DNA from: Poteriospumella lacustris
Taxonomy: Eukaryota; Sar; Chrysophyceae; Chromulinales; Dinobryaceae
Assembly: GCA_008000375.1 (NCBI GenBank)
Contig: SMOI01000109.1
Span: 38,123-102,122, forward strand
DNA length: 64,000 bases
Direction of reading: 5' to 3'
Below, piece after piece: positions 8,718-19,700 of the stretch. Below the pieces are notes generated by a model, which did not search any database, was not told where the DNA came from, and worked only from the letters and a program-made list of their open reading frames with translations. The position numbers were made by a program, and so were the translations under genes. Position 1 is the first letter of the stretch. The number at the start of each line of letters is the position of its first letter.

Positions 8718-11285
8718 ATGGAAAATATGGAAAGAAAATTTCACCGTCACCAAAACTGTCCAATGAACCGTGAAGAATTTACCACTCACGCGGACAAGAG
8801 TACAGATTGTCCCGTATGCCTCAAACTGGATCCTCACTGGATTTGCTTGGGTGCTCATCATCCTCGACAAGCAGGTTAGCATTGATCCTATCCGCCCTGA
8901 CATGAATGAATTCACCTGTTTATTGCTGTAGATGCAACAGGCTCGCAGGAGAGCTTGAGATGGGAAGAACCAAAACCGCTCTTTCGCACAGCCGAAGCGG
9001 CGGCAGACAAATACCGTTCAGTCGGTGGTGTACTCGCAAGAAACGCCTCTGCATATGAGGAGGTCACCAATGCCTTGAGATCTATTCACAAGGAAACAGA
9101 GTCCATTCCATCCTTCGTGGTCATCGATGCTCCGTCGGGTTCTGGCAAAACCCAGTTAGGGTTTGTACTGGATTCTCTTGGGTTTCGAGTTTTGCACTTC
9201 ACCCTACACCCTGCTTCGGGGGATCTAGACCAACTTATTTATCTGTCGATGGCCACGACGTCGCGAAACATCCAGCGGGCGGTATCGGCGGATTTAAGAG
9301 GATTATCGACTGATGAGCTAAGTGTACACTTGCTGAATCAACAGAAACCGTTGCGGCTTGTGCAGTATTTGTTCTGGTCCCTCTTCGACGAACCCAATCG
9401 ACGATGGGACCGCTGCGTCGCATCTGAACTGTCAGTGACCGGAAGTGAGTCGGCCAGGGTACCCGTGGTTGTGGTGGATGAGGTGGGCAATCAAAGGGAT
9501 TCGTCAGGCAAGATTGTGGAGAATGACGCCATATGTTTGCGCGATATTCGCAATCTGTGTCGCGCATGTCGTATACCTTGCATCTTCATGGGCACAAATT
9601 CCAATGCGATGAACACGGTTCAAGCCGAACGTGGATCTCGCACTTCCGATCCGGTGCTGTGGTGCAAGCTGATTACCCGTCTTCCCAGATGCCCCGAGAG
9701 CCGCGAAGCGTTGAACTTGGCGGACGCAGAGGCTACGTTACGCCAGCATGGACATGTGGCGTTGGCTCTATTCCTCAACGAGACGTCCATGAATGCGAAC
9801 CCACTCTTTCTGTCGATGGTCGTGGACGCCATTCTGTTCCTCCCCGAGGAGCAATGGCAGCAATCAACTGGAGAGATCCTGGATGCACTGCTGGCGACGA
9901 CATCGACGAAATTACTCCGCCGCAAGCCACAGCTGATGTCATCACTGGGATTACGTGGTCAAATCGCGCTACAGCTGAATATGTATCGCGAGGAAGCCAT
10001 GGATATTCAAGAGACGTTACGCCAGACGATTTTGAACTTCAAGTCCGCCGTCTTTGTTGCAGATCATTTTGCGAGGCTCTGTGCTCCGCGGCATGTGATG
10101 GATGTGTATGCTTGTTCGCAGGATCTCCGCGATGACCAAGAGTCGGCACCGTTGGCGTTCAACCCCCACAGGAATGGAACCGACTCCGTGCTACAACGTT
10201 GGAGGCCCACTGCGTGGTTCCCACCCGCGACTGAAGATCCATGGCTTTACCTTATCTGTGGTGGCGGTATGGACGGACTGCACCCACCCGCATTTTGTTT
10301 GGGGTCTGCCGACGCCATGGCAACGGTCGATGCACTGCAGACCATCATGGAAGGTCGTGATACCAGCGCGGAAAACATGATGTGGAACCTCAAATCGTCC
10401 AAAAACCAATCGCGAAAGCGCAGTGGTGAGATCCTCGAAGCCCTGGCGAGTGTAGCGGTGGTAACTGCGTCGCGTCGAGCCGGTGTCGGAGGCATGTCAC
10501 TGAGTTGCTTTCTTTGTCGCCTCGCGGAGGAGTTGGTGCTCGACAGTCATCACCACCAGCGTGTGCAGGTCTGCTGGGGAGAAGAGTCTTCTCTCGCGAT
10601 GCTGGATCAACTGTTGGAGGCGCCGGTGCCGTATTTGGGTCCCTTCAATACGGATTGGCCAGCCAGCTTGCTCAAGCTGCCCAATTGCCAATTTGGTCAT
10701 TTTCGTAGAACCCGCGACGCCGAGAATGTAGACTTTTCGATCAGCGTGCAATCCCACGAGGCGTCCGCTGTAGCTGCTGCTGCCGCAGTAAGCGCTGCAA
10801 CTACAGCCTCCTCGTCGAGAGTGGCAGAAACCGTCATTGTTTCCGGTGAGTGCAAAAAGTACTCAAAGGAACTCGACGAAGAGGACATAACGCAGATTTT
10901 GACGCGCGCCGTGAAGAAATGGCGCACCAATTCTCGTCATCGCGTGCAATTGGCATTCGTCAGTAACCTGTCGATGACAGCGTTCCAGAAATCCTCCTGG
11001 AAACAATGGAAGAAGGACAATGCTCAGGGTATCGACCTTCAAGTCGCGCGGGTCAATCTTTCAAGAGACATCTCCGGGACTTCAACGTTGCTCCTCTCAT
11101 TGACTGACCTGTCACAGCATGCAGCGAGTCTGGACCGTGGCAACGTCCGATGTGATTTGCTCGTGTTGTTCATTCCCGTCGAACCATGGCAGGGCATTCT
11201 GACAACGGTGGAGGCACCACCACTGCATTCACAGGTGTCGTCGAAGAAGTCGTGGGCTTCCCTATGGCCCTGGGTACGTAAATGA
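8718..11285 (+). CDS. Crinkler/RHS-type P-loop NTPase with C-terminal nuclease-like domain
   Basis: Proposed CDS: join(8718..8874, 8932..11285), 836 codons. The 57-nt intron (GTTAGC...CTGTAG) restores frame and links an exon with a C-x2-C...C...HH cluster to the large exon, which has no ATG near its 5' end. The large exon shows a Walker A (APSGSGKT, 9128-9151), a Walker B (VVVVDEV, about 9461-9484) and a long helical region. Near the C-terminus is a strand-GECKKY motif (10845-10862), which fits the E-x-K core of PD-(D/E)XK nucleases. An NTPase followed by a restriction-type nuclease matches the Crinkler/RHS (CR) class found in oomycetes, trypanosomes and other eukaryotes and tied to mobile elements or effector-like roles. 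No LFLAK-type N-terminus is visible. An Ala-rich insert lies just before the nuclease motif. Family placement is from motifs only. Confidence 0.6.
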
Positions 11286-11978
11286 GGAGATACACTCCAC
11301 CTATATTTACTATATTTACTAATATATCGCTACCGCGCGAGATCTCTGTGATTAGGCCTGCTAAATGTTCGGGCTCGTAGGGGCCCCGTACATGAATTGA
11401 ATAGTGTCGGTAAAGTGTAGCCTACTACATCCACGGTCATAGTTCACGGGTGAACTGATGTCACACGTAAACAACACTGTAAACGGTAACTGTGGTTGTC
11501 ATCGCGACGATCGAACATAGTGAATTACGCCGCGCTCCATGGACATCGCAGAAAATGAAATCCACCGCTGCCGTACGGCTGAACGTACCGCGAGGGGACC
11601 AAGCTCTTTCATTTGGTTGTCTCTTCCAACGTGAAGAGGCTTTTCTTTTGCCTCTTGTGCAAATGTTGGTGACATTAAGCTTGTTCTGTATATACAGTAT
11701 AGATGCTACATCAAGAGTGTTGGTTGTGGCCATGTGTGTGCTGCGGGGTTTGGACAGCAAATGAAGCACGTCATTCGCTCATTTTCTTATGTTTTGGGGG
11801 TTTTCCACGATTTTCTCTCTCCTTCACTAAGTCAAGTTAACTCAGAACCGAAGAAAACTTTGCAACAAGTGTGTGTGGGGTTGTATTGAAGCCTCCTCAA
11901 AGAATTGTATCATTACATTGCGGAACCACAAAAAAAGGGGATGAAGATGCAATCAACAAACGCCTAACCACCGAATAC
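11286..11978. other. Convergent intergenic region
   Basis: About 690 bp between the 3' ends of the NTPase-nuclease gene and the eEF1B gene. Small open frames occur, such as 11492-11764 (+), but none shows recognisable protein features. It probably contains the two 3' UTRs. Confidence 0.4.
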
Positions 11979-12647
11979 TTAGATCTTGTTCATGGAAGCA
12001 ACCTCAACGGATTGGACGTAGTCCTCCATAGCCTCGATGTTCTCAGTGACGTCGTCCATCAACACAAGGGCATCAATGATGGTGCAGGTAAGAACCAACT
12101 TCTTGATACCGTAGGCAACAGGCTCAAGCTTGAAGGTCTGGCCCCAGGTCAAACCCTCCTTCTCGAACTTGATGATCTCCTTCCACAAAGCCTCCAAATC
12201 AGTGTCAGCCTCCCAAGGCTTGACTTCCAAGACGACAAGGGACTTCTCAGCCTCCTTCTCCTTCTTGGCCTTGCCGCCCTTGGCAGCATCAGCCTGCTCC
12301 TTCAACTTACGGGCCTGCTCCATGCGGGCACGGCGAGCAGCGGTGGCGGCCTTCTCCTCCTCGGTAAGATCGTCATCCTCATCGAACATGTTGCCGATTT
12401 CGTCGTCAGCCTTCTTGGCAGCAGGGGCAGGGGCAGCGGCAGGGGTCTCAGGCTCGTCATCACCGAACAAGTCATCGAAATCATCAGAGGCAGCCTTCTT
12501 AGAGGCCTCCTTCTTAGGGGCCTCCTTCTTAGGGACCTCCTTCTTGGCAGCAGCGGCAGCAGCCTTGACCTCACCAGAGGAAGGAGCAACGGACAGAAGG
12601 GCGAAGCTCAAGGCAACGCTAAGTTCATCAAATTCGTATCCAGGCAT
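11979..12647 (-). CDS. Translation elongation factor eEF1B beta (GDP/GTP exchange factor for eEF1A)
   Basis: Encodes about 222 residues from the ATG at 12647. The C-terminal ~90 residues are a canonical EF1-beta guanine-nucleotide-exchange domain: VLEVKPW near its start, LTWG, then YGIKKL, and the family-typical end EDYVQSVEVASMNKI. Upstream is the acidic central segment with the FDDLFG motif, after a Lys/Ala/Glu-rich stretch. The N-terminus is short and lacks an obvious GST-C-like domain, which many eEF1B beta proteins use to bind the gamma subunit. The frame stays open upstream to 12713, so a longer or spliced N-terminus is possible. The protein recharges eEF1A with GTP in cytosolic translation. 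The gene is divergent from the AGC kinase gene. Confidence 0.92.
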   Translation of the reverse strand: MPGYEFDELSVALSFALLSVAPSSGEVKAAAAAAKKEVPKKEAPKKEASKKAASDDFDDLFGDDEPETPAAAPAPAAKKADDEIGNMFDEDDDLTEEEKAATAARRARMEQARKLKEQADAAKGGKAKKEKEAEKSLVVLEVKPWEADTDLEALWKEIIKFEKEGLTWGQTFKLEPVAYGIKKLVLTCTIIDALVLMDDVTENIEAMEDYVQSVEVASMNKI

Positions 12648-13029
12648 CTTTTGTTGAAGGTTTTGCAATACAGTACAGGTCTCTTGATAGAGTTGTGTGG
12701 GAACAAGATGCATTCATCGAAGGACAGCAAGATCGATCAGACTTTCGCTCTCTCTCATCACCCGTGACACCCACCGTGCTGCTCCGGCGCAACCACCAAA
12801 ATCCACCACTTCGCCCAGACTGAACCAAATACCTTGACGAGAAACTGGGTTACCGACGAATCTCCTGGAATCTGCGTTGGGTCCTAGATTCTGGAGGAGG
12901 AGGTGTGCATGGCAAGGCCACCCAAAAAAGGCCAAGCAAATACGATTTCATGGAACACATTGGAATGCACCTTGGTGATTCCCTCATGGATTAGCTCGTC
13001 GTTGTGGTATCTACATCTTTTCTGGGAAG
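12648..13029. promoter_or_regulatory. Divergent promoter region (eEF1B / AGC kinase)
   Basis: A gap of about 380 bp between two divergent start codons must hold both core promoters and 5' UTRs. I see no confident TATA box or other named element. Confidence 0.35.
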
Positions 13030-15762
13030 ATGAGCGTCGCTCCAAGTGATGAAAATGCTGTTTCAGCGGAAACTGTTGATGCGTTATTGATTGAAACCGC
13101 AGATTTGGGACCGTCTCCCTTGACACCAAAGAGTTCCGAGTTTCTAAGTGCTCGCTCTAGAAGTTACTCCACTGACTTTTCTACAGCAAATGGTCGGGGT
13201 GTATCTGAATCGACGACGTCGATCCAACAGATGACTATTTCTACGGCGGGAGAACAGTTCAACAACACGGCGAAAGTCATTGGCGATGCAACGTCCGTGT
13301 CATTCAAGACTACCACCACCACGACAACGACAATCACGTACGGAGGTAGTCAGGATGCAGAGGATACGTACAAGGATTGCGTGGACGGCGGGCATGCGGA
13401 CGATGTTGATCAAGAAGTGACGACGAAGCAAGTGACGTCCATTGAGATCACCATCGGTCCACAGCATTTCGATCTCTTGAAACTACTGGGTACTGGTGCC
13501 TTTGGTAAAGTCGTACTGGTTCAAAATCGTTTGTCCAAGGAATTGTACGCGATGAAGGTCATTTCGAAGAAGTTGTTGCGCAAGAAGAACAACGTGCAAT
13601 ACATGAAAAGCGAACGTCAAATTCTTACCAAGGTCAAACATCCTTTTCTCGTGGGCTTGAAGTTTGCGTTTCAATCCGAAACCAAATTGTTTTTGGTCAT
13701 GAGTTTCTTATCCGGCGGTGAATTGTTTTTACATTTACGTCGACGTGGGTTGATCCTGGAACATGAAGTCGAGTTCTATTTGGGTGAAATGATCTTGGCG
13801 ATGGAGTTTTTGCATCATCAGGGCATCATTCATCGCGATTTAAAGCCGGAAAATGTATTGTTACGTCATGATGGGCACATCTGTATCACTGATTTTGGTT
13901 TGGCGAAGGAAATTGGCGATGGACAATCAGCACGGACCCTGTGTGGTACGTCGGAGTATATGGCCCCCGAGATGTTAACCCGTACGGGTTATGGGAAAGC
14001 CGTCGATTGGTGGGCACTAGGAGCCTTGTGCTATGAAATGCTGGTTGGTAAACCACCGTTTACGGCGAACAATCAAAAGGAATTGGACAAGAAGATCATG
14101 TTCGAGAAGTTCACCGTGCCGTCGTACCTGACGGCCAATGCGACGTCGTTGCTGCGTGGGATGTTGGAGAAGGATCCGTAAGTGTTTGTATCTCGCCTCT
14201 TTCTCTGTTGTTCGATGCGGTGTGTAACGTGTGATGTGCTGCTGTGTAGAACGAAGCGTCTCGGCTGTGCGAAGGGCAACATGTTCAGTATCGGAGGTGT
14301 CGCCGCCTTGAAACGCCATGCGTTTTTCGATGGGTTGGATTGGGTCGCCTTGGAGCATCTGGAATTGACGCCTCCCATCGATTTGGCGAAGGAACACTAC
14401 CCCGCCGCCTCTAACACGGCGGGCAATGCGACGACGGCGAATGGTGCGTCTGGCAAAGGGGGCAAAGGCGGCGGCGGCGGCGGTGGTGGTGGTCTTGTGG
14501 GAGGGAAGGGCAACAAGGCCACGGCGGCGGTGGCGACGGCGGCAGCGACTAGGTCGCCTGCTGCTGCTGCCGCGATGAAAGCTGGCCCCGACGACGACGA
14601 CGACGACCTCCGCTTCGACGGCGGCAGTGGCGGCGCACTCGACGTGGACACCCGTTTCTTCTCCGAAGAGTTCACCACGCAAGTGCTGTCTCCCTCGTTG
14701 TTGGAAGACACGTTCTCTACCCACGAACAAACCCCTGTCCGTCATCGTAGTCGGGCGGGTAGTTTCTCGACCGCGGCGGGCGGTGGCGACGGTGTCGATG
14801 ATTTTGAAGATTTCGAGTACATGACGACGACCTTCCAGTGTACCACGGAGCAGTTGGAAGAATACGAAGAAATGATGAAGATTCGGCAGCAAAAGGAAGC
14901 CAAAAAGCGATTGTTACGGTTGAAGAAAGAAGCGAAACAGGCGGAAGAAGAAATCGCCCGCAAACAACGCGCGGACGAAGAAGCCCGACTCAAGAAACAA
15001 CGGGACCTGGCGGAGAAAGAACGTCAAGCGGCGATGAAAGCCGAACAAGAACGTCAACAGCGCTTGGCCGAGAAGCGACGTCTCGCCGCGGAGAAGGAAC
15101 GCACGCGGGTAGTACACAACGTGCGCGTGAAAGTCTTCGACGAAGAAATGGCGGCCATCGCGAAGAAAGTGAAAAACGTGCGAAAGAAGATCCGCGACAT
15201 CGTCGAGTTGAAAGAGAAACTCGCGAAGGAGAAGAAGACGTTGGACAAGGATCAACAACAGAAAGTGGGACGTCTGCCGGAATTGGAACAAGAATTGGCC
15301 GCGTTGTTGGAAGAAGAAAACGACACAGCGGCGAAGAATCCCGGGCCGTTTATGCCGCCGTTTGACGTGGACCCCGAGCTCTTGGAAGCCGATGGGATGT
15401 CCACGGCATCGACGAGTGCAGCGACGAGTGCAGCGCCGTCACCGGTACCAGCCGTCACGGCGGCGGCTACGGCGGCGGCTCCGTCGTTGTCTGTTCCCTC
15501 CGCTGCGCCTGGTGCGGCGGCAGGTGCCACCGCTACCGCTGCGGTTGCTGCTGCTGCCCCTGTGGCGGCGAAGAGCGCCTGGGGTGGCAAGCCTCAAGCC
15601 GTTGCCGCGGTCCCAGCCGTCGCTGCAGCTGCTGCTCCCGCTGCTCCAGCGGTTACCCCCGCCGCTGCTCCAACTCCGGCGCCGGCGCCGGCTGCAGCCC
15701 CGGTGAAGGCACCCAAGGAGCAATGGGAGACGGTGGCCGTCAAGAACAAGAAGAAGAAATAG
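13030..15762 (+). CDS. AGC-family protein kinase fused to a PYM/eIF2A-like coiled-coil tail
   Basis: Proposed CDS: join(13030..14177, 14250..15762), 886 residues; the 72-nt intron (GTAAGT...TGTGTAG) keeps frame inside the DPTKRLG motif. Residues about 145-400 are a complete Ser/Thr kinase of the AKT/S6K/SGK type: LGTGAFGKV, VAMK-type lysine (YAMKVI), HRDLKPENVL, DFGL and LCGTSEYMAPE, with an intact activation-loop Thr. The AGC tail follows, including a hydrophobic motif FEDFEY (about residue 567) with Glu at the usual phospho-Ser/Thr position. The same exon continues into a ~170-residue charged coiled coil. Its end (KVKNVRKKIRDIVELKEKL, then an acidic helix) matches the ribosome-binding C-terminal motif of PYM and eIF2A. 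It finishes with an Ala/Pro linker and a WETV-Lys-rich end typical of translation-associated proteins. Confidence 0.88.
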
Positions 15763-16702
15763 GCGACACGCTGCGCAGCAGACGACAGCGGTCGGTGGCA
15801 TTGGTTTGTTTTAGGTTTATGCGATTCGTTTGGGTAGTGATTAGTGATTGGTTTGTGATTGGTTTGTGATTGGTTTGTGATTGGTTTGTGGTTCGCGTAG
15901 TTTATTCGTCGTTGGAGACGCGCCCCCCCCCCCCCGCCCACATGCGGTGTGTGAGCGTCTCGTGAGCTCCTCGCGGCTGGGTTGGTTCAGGGTCACCCCA
16001 CGTCTTCTGTTGACTGGTTCATTTGATTTCGATTGGATGTGCGTCGTACCGGCCCGACCCGACCGACCGTAACGGTGGGCGTCCGATCCGCAATTCTTGT
16101 GTTTTCTTTTCTTTTTCTTTTGATGGCGGTGTCGACCGCATGCAACGAGGTGGTGACCTGTCGGTCGGCCGGCCGATCGGTCGGTCGGTCGGTCGGTCGG
16201 TCAGTCGGTCTCAGTCCTCGTCGCGACCGTTTCCTCTCAACAGCCCCCCTCCCCTATTCACCACTGGTATTCGTCTTCTCTCGCCGCTGTCTGTCGAGTG
16301 GATGTCTTCCATTCGCTGGCGGTGTAATGCGGTGTAGTGTAGTGCAGTGTAGTGTATTGGTGGTCCACGATGCGTCTTGTGGCGTGTCGCGTGTCGCGTG
16401 TGTAAAGACGCTGGTGTCGGTTTCAACTTTTGTTGGTCGGTTTCCCTGTGGCCTGTGGCCACACCCCGTTTCGCTTCTTGTCCACTGGACTGCCACAGAC
16501 GGAACTGCCACACCGGATCCAGATGAACTGCTGCGGTGCGGTAGGAAGAAGCGGCGGCGAAGGAGAACAGAGACTGCATTGTATTTACAAAGACACCCCC
16601 CCCTTCCAGCTGTTCCAGCGAGTGGGAGGCTGGGCGTGTTGGGTGTGGGCAGTGACGGTGGTGGGTGACGCTGGTGGTGGCGGTGCGGTGGACGAGCGAC
16701 GT
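15763..16702. other. Convergent intergenic region rich in micro-repeats
   Basis: About 940 bp between the convergent AGC kinase and lipase genes. It holds an 11-bp direct repeat (TTTGTGATTGG) in about four copies at 15848-15890, a C-run near 15923, and a GGTC tandem array at about 16160-16210. No gene is supported. Confidence 0.5.
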
Positions 16703-19700
16703 CTACGTCAAGGAAACGTCCACGGCGACAGTCGTGTCAACGGTGGACGCTGAGGCCGCGGTGGTCGCAGTCGAGGCTGTTGCCGCCGCCGCCGGCGGCG
16801 CCTTTGCGATGAGTTCTTCGCAGCCGACCACGTGGCACATGGCCTCGAAGTAGGCGCCTTCCAAGTGATGGTCGATGGCGGTGCGGTCCCACACGGACGT
16901 GAGTAAGGCGACTTCGCGCTCCAACACCGCCGTGTCTACGCCCAATGACGCGGCCACGTCGAGGACTTGTTTCCACTGCAACTGTTGCTGCTGTCGCTGT
17001 TGCTGCTGCTGTTGCGGTGGCGGCGTCGGTAGCTGTGACTGCGACGGGGACGGCGACGGGGACGACGCGGACGAAGGCATCAGCGACGGTGGATACGCCA
17101 GCGAATTCGACGCCGCCGCTTTCCATTCGGTGAGCGTTGTCTCGAGAAGCCGCCATCGTTCGGCCACGAGATCTTCGACGGCGGTCGAGGAGGTGGCGGT
17201 CGCGGTGGCCAAGGATCCACCGGGGGAAGCCCCCTCCGCGGGAGACGCGTTGGATGCCTCGCGCAATCGTTGGACCAATTCGGACGTCAACGAGGCCCAG
17301 GGAATGGGTGGCATGGACAAGGACGGTAGTGACGACGACGAGGACGACGAGGACGACGACGAGGACGACGACGGTGCCTCAGATGGTGCAGTCGCAGTGG
17401 TGGCCAAAGGGGCGGTGGTGGCCGAGGGGGCGGTAGTGGAGGTGGTGGGCGATGCGCCACCCTCGGCGCCGGTGGCCAAGGCGGTGATCGTTGGGGTCGT
17501 CGGCCAGGTGGCCGCCAGACCCGCCAACTGCTTCTCGACCAGTTCGTTGACATTCTTCGTCGCTGTATCCATCGCCTGCGTCACCGCCGGCTGCAGCTTC
17601 GCCTGCCAGTCGCGTAGCAACGTCTGCGCATCCGTCGCAGCGATTGCCGCCATCGCTTTCGTCGTCATTTCCGACGCGTTCATCAACGGCGGCAAGAGAC
17701 TGCCATCCTGCGACAACGGGCACTGCGCGAGACTTTCGCCCTCGATCCAAACGCCGGCTGGACGACGACGATGATGCGGCGGTGGTGGCATCGGTGGCAT
17801 CGGTGCCGTCGCAGCGGTCGTCGCAGGAGGTACAAACGCGTCATCGACGAGCACCGTGCGCCCGACGTGAGCGAAGTACATCGTGCAAAAGGCCGCCTTC
17901 GCCTCGCTGTCGCTGCTCTTGCTAGCGCCGGTCTTCGTCTGCGTCTGCGTCTGCGTCTTCGTTGACGCTGTCCCTGTCCCTGCCCCTGCTCCCGCCTCGT
18001 CGACGTTGGCAGCCTGCGGCTGTTGCTGCGTCTTGATCTTGGCCGCCGCGCCGGAGAAGAACGATTTCTTCTTCTGCGTCGTCGTCGTCGCCGCCGCTGC
18101 CGCCGCCGCTGCCGCCGCCGTCTTCGCCATCGCTTCGGGTGCCATGGCGATCGGCAACGTGACGTTGCGCGGCATACGGGCGATGATATCTTGTCGGTTG
18201 ACGACGCGGAAACAGTGCGGAACGAGGTCGTCGAAGAGACGCTTGAAGACGGGGTCGCCCACACGCGGAGCGCCGTACGTGTAGACGACGACGTCCGAAT
18301 GGTCCAGCGCCTTCGCCAAGGCACTTTCCGTTGCCTGCGGATCAGGCGTCAGAAAGATCAACGCGGCGTCGGCCTCGGGGCGGACCAAACTATTCGCGAA
18401 ATGTCGATCGCGCGAGCTGCGGAAGACGTCTGATTTGGCGTGTGCTTGGAACGAAACGGCTGCGGCGGCGGTGGCTGCTGCGGTGGCTGCTGCGGTGGTC
18501 GCTGACTCTGACGCAGCTGAGGACGATGTCGCGGAGGAGGCGGCGGCGGCATCCGCTCCCCACCTGCTCCATGAAAACGGGGCGTTACTGTCGCTACGGG
18601 CGGAGGAGGGGGACGGTGTGGGCGGAGGAAACGTGTATTTGCCGGCGCGTATACGGGCCAAATCAAAGGCGCACATCGTGGCCAAGGCGCCACCGAGTGA
18701 ATGACCCGTGACGTAGATGGTCCAGGGACGTTCCATCGCCCCGGTCGCAGGGTTCTTCGTCGGCAAATGATCGAAAATGTCGTGTACCTGTTGCAACAAG
18801 GCCAATTGAATCGAGTTGTACGCACGAAGGAATCCCTGATGGACACGGGTTTGTGCTAGATCGGGGTGATCCGGACGATACGGAGCCTGCAACAGGTCAA
18901 TGTCCGTGAGAATGTCCTTGATACGCACCAATTGCGTGCCCCGGAAACTGATGACCATCGACCGTGCAAAGGGATCACACCACAACGCGACTTGGGTGTC
19001 CGTATCGGGGTTGTCGATGAGACACACCTGATGGAGATTGTTCTGGAACAGACCTTCCACCAACCGTGGTACGCCGCCGTCGTTGTCGTCGTCGACGACG
19101 ACGACGGCGCCGTTGCTTCGTCGCTCGTACTGGGCGAGTACCCGTTGCAACAGGGGAGACCAATCGGCGACCCCTGGCTCCCCACCACGTGGTAAGAAAG
19201 GGGCAGTAAACAAGGCATTCTTTGCGTCGGTGGGCAATGTCGCTTCGTCCACACGAAATGGCAGATTCGCCGTCAACGAATCTTGCAACGATTGAATCGC
19301 GGTGTTGGTACGCACACGTAGATCGGCTTCGACCGATTGCAATACCTCTGCGGGTTTCGGCAAGGTCGGCAAGGTCGGCAAGGTCGGCAAGGTCGGCAAG
19401 GTGGGTAATTGGTTTTTCATTTGTTGTGCGAGGAACTGTGACCAATCCATGGTCGAGGGCTTGTTCATGTTCCATGATGACGTGGCACTATCATTCTCTG
19501 CGAACACTGACGCTGACGCTGACGATGATGGTGACGTTGATGGTAAATCCTCCTCCTTGGGAGTCGGATCAGTTGCGGGTGGTGGGGTGGATGATGGTGG
19601 TGTTGGCTCGTGGAATACCTCCGTTTGACCGAGCACGACGAGGTTACTCAATTGCTGGTCCGTCAAAGCCGACCACGGCAAATACTTCACCGATACTTCC

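Noticed and set aside
8646-8798. Intron joining the 8370-8663 frame to the CPVC exon
   Set aside because: Phase-consistent borders exist only with a poor acceptor at 8798 lacking a pyrimidine tract, so I left the junction open.
11492-11764. 90-codon plus-strand frame after the NTPase-nuclease gene
   Set aside because: No motif; lies in a convergent 3' gap.
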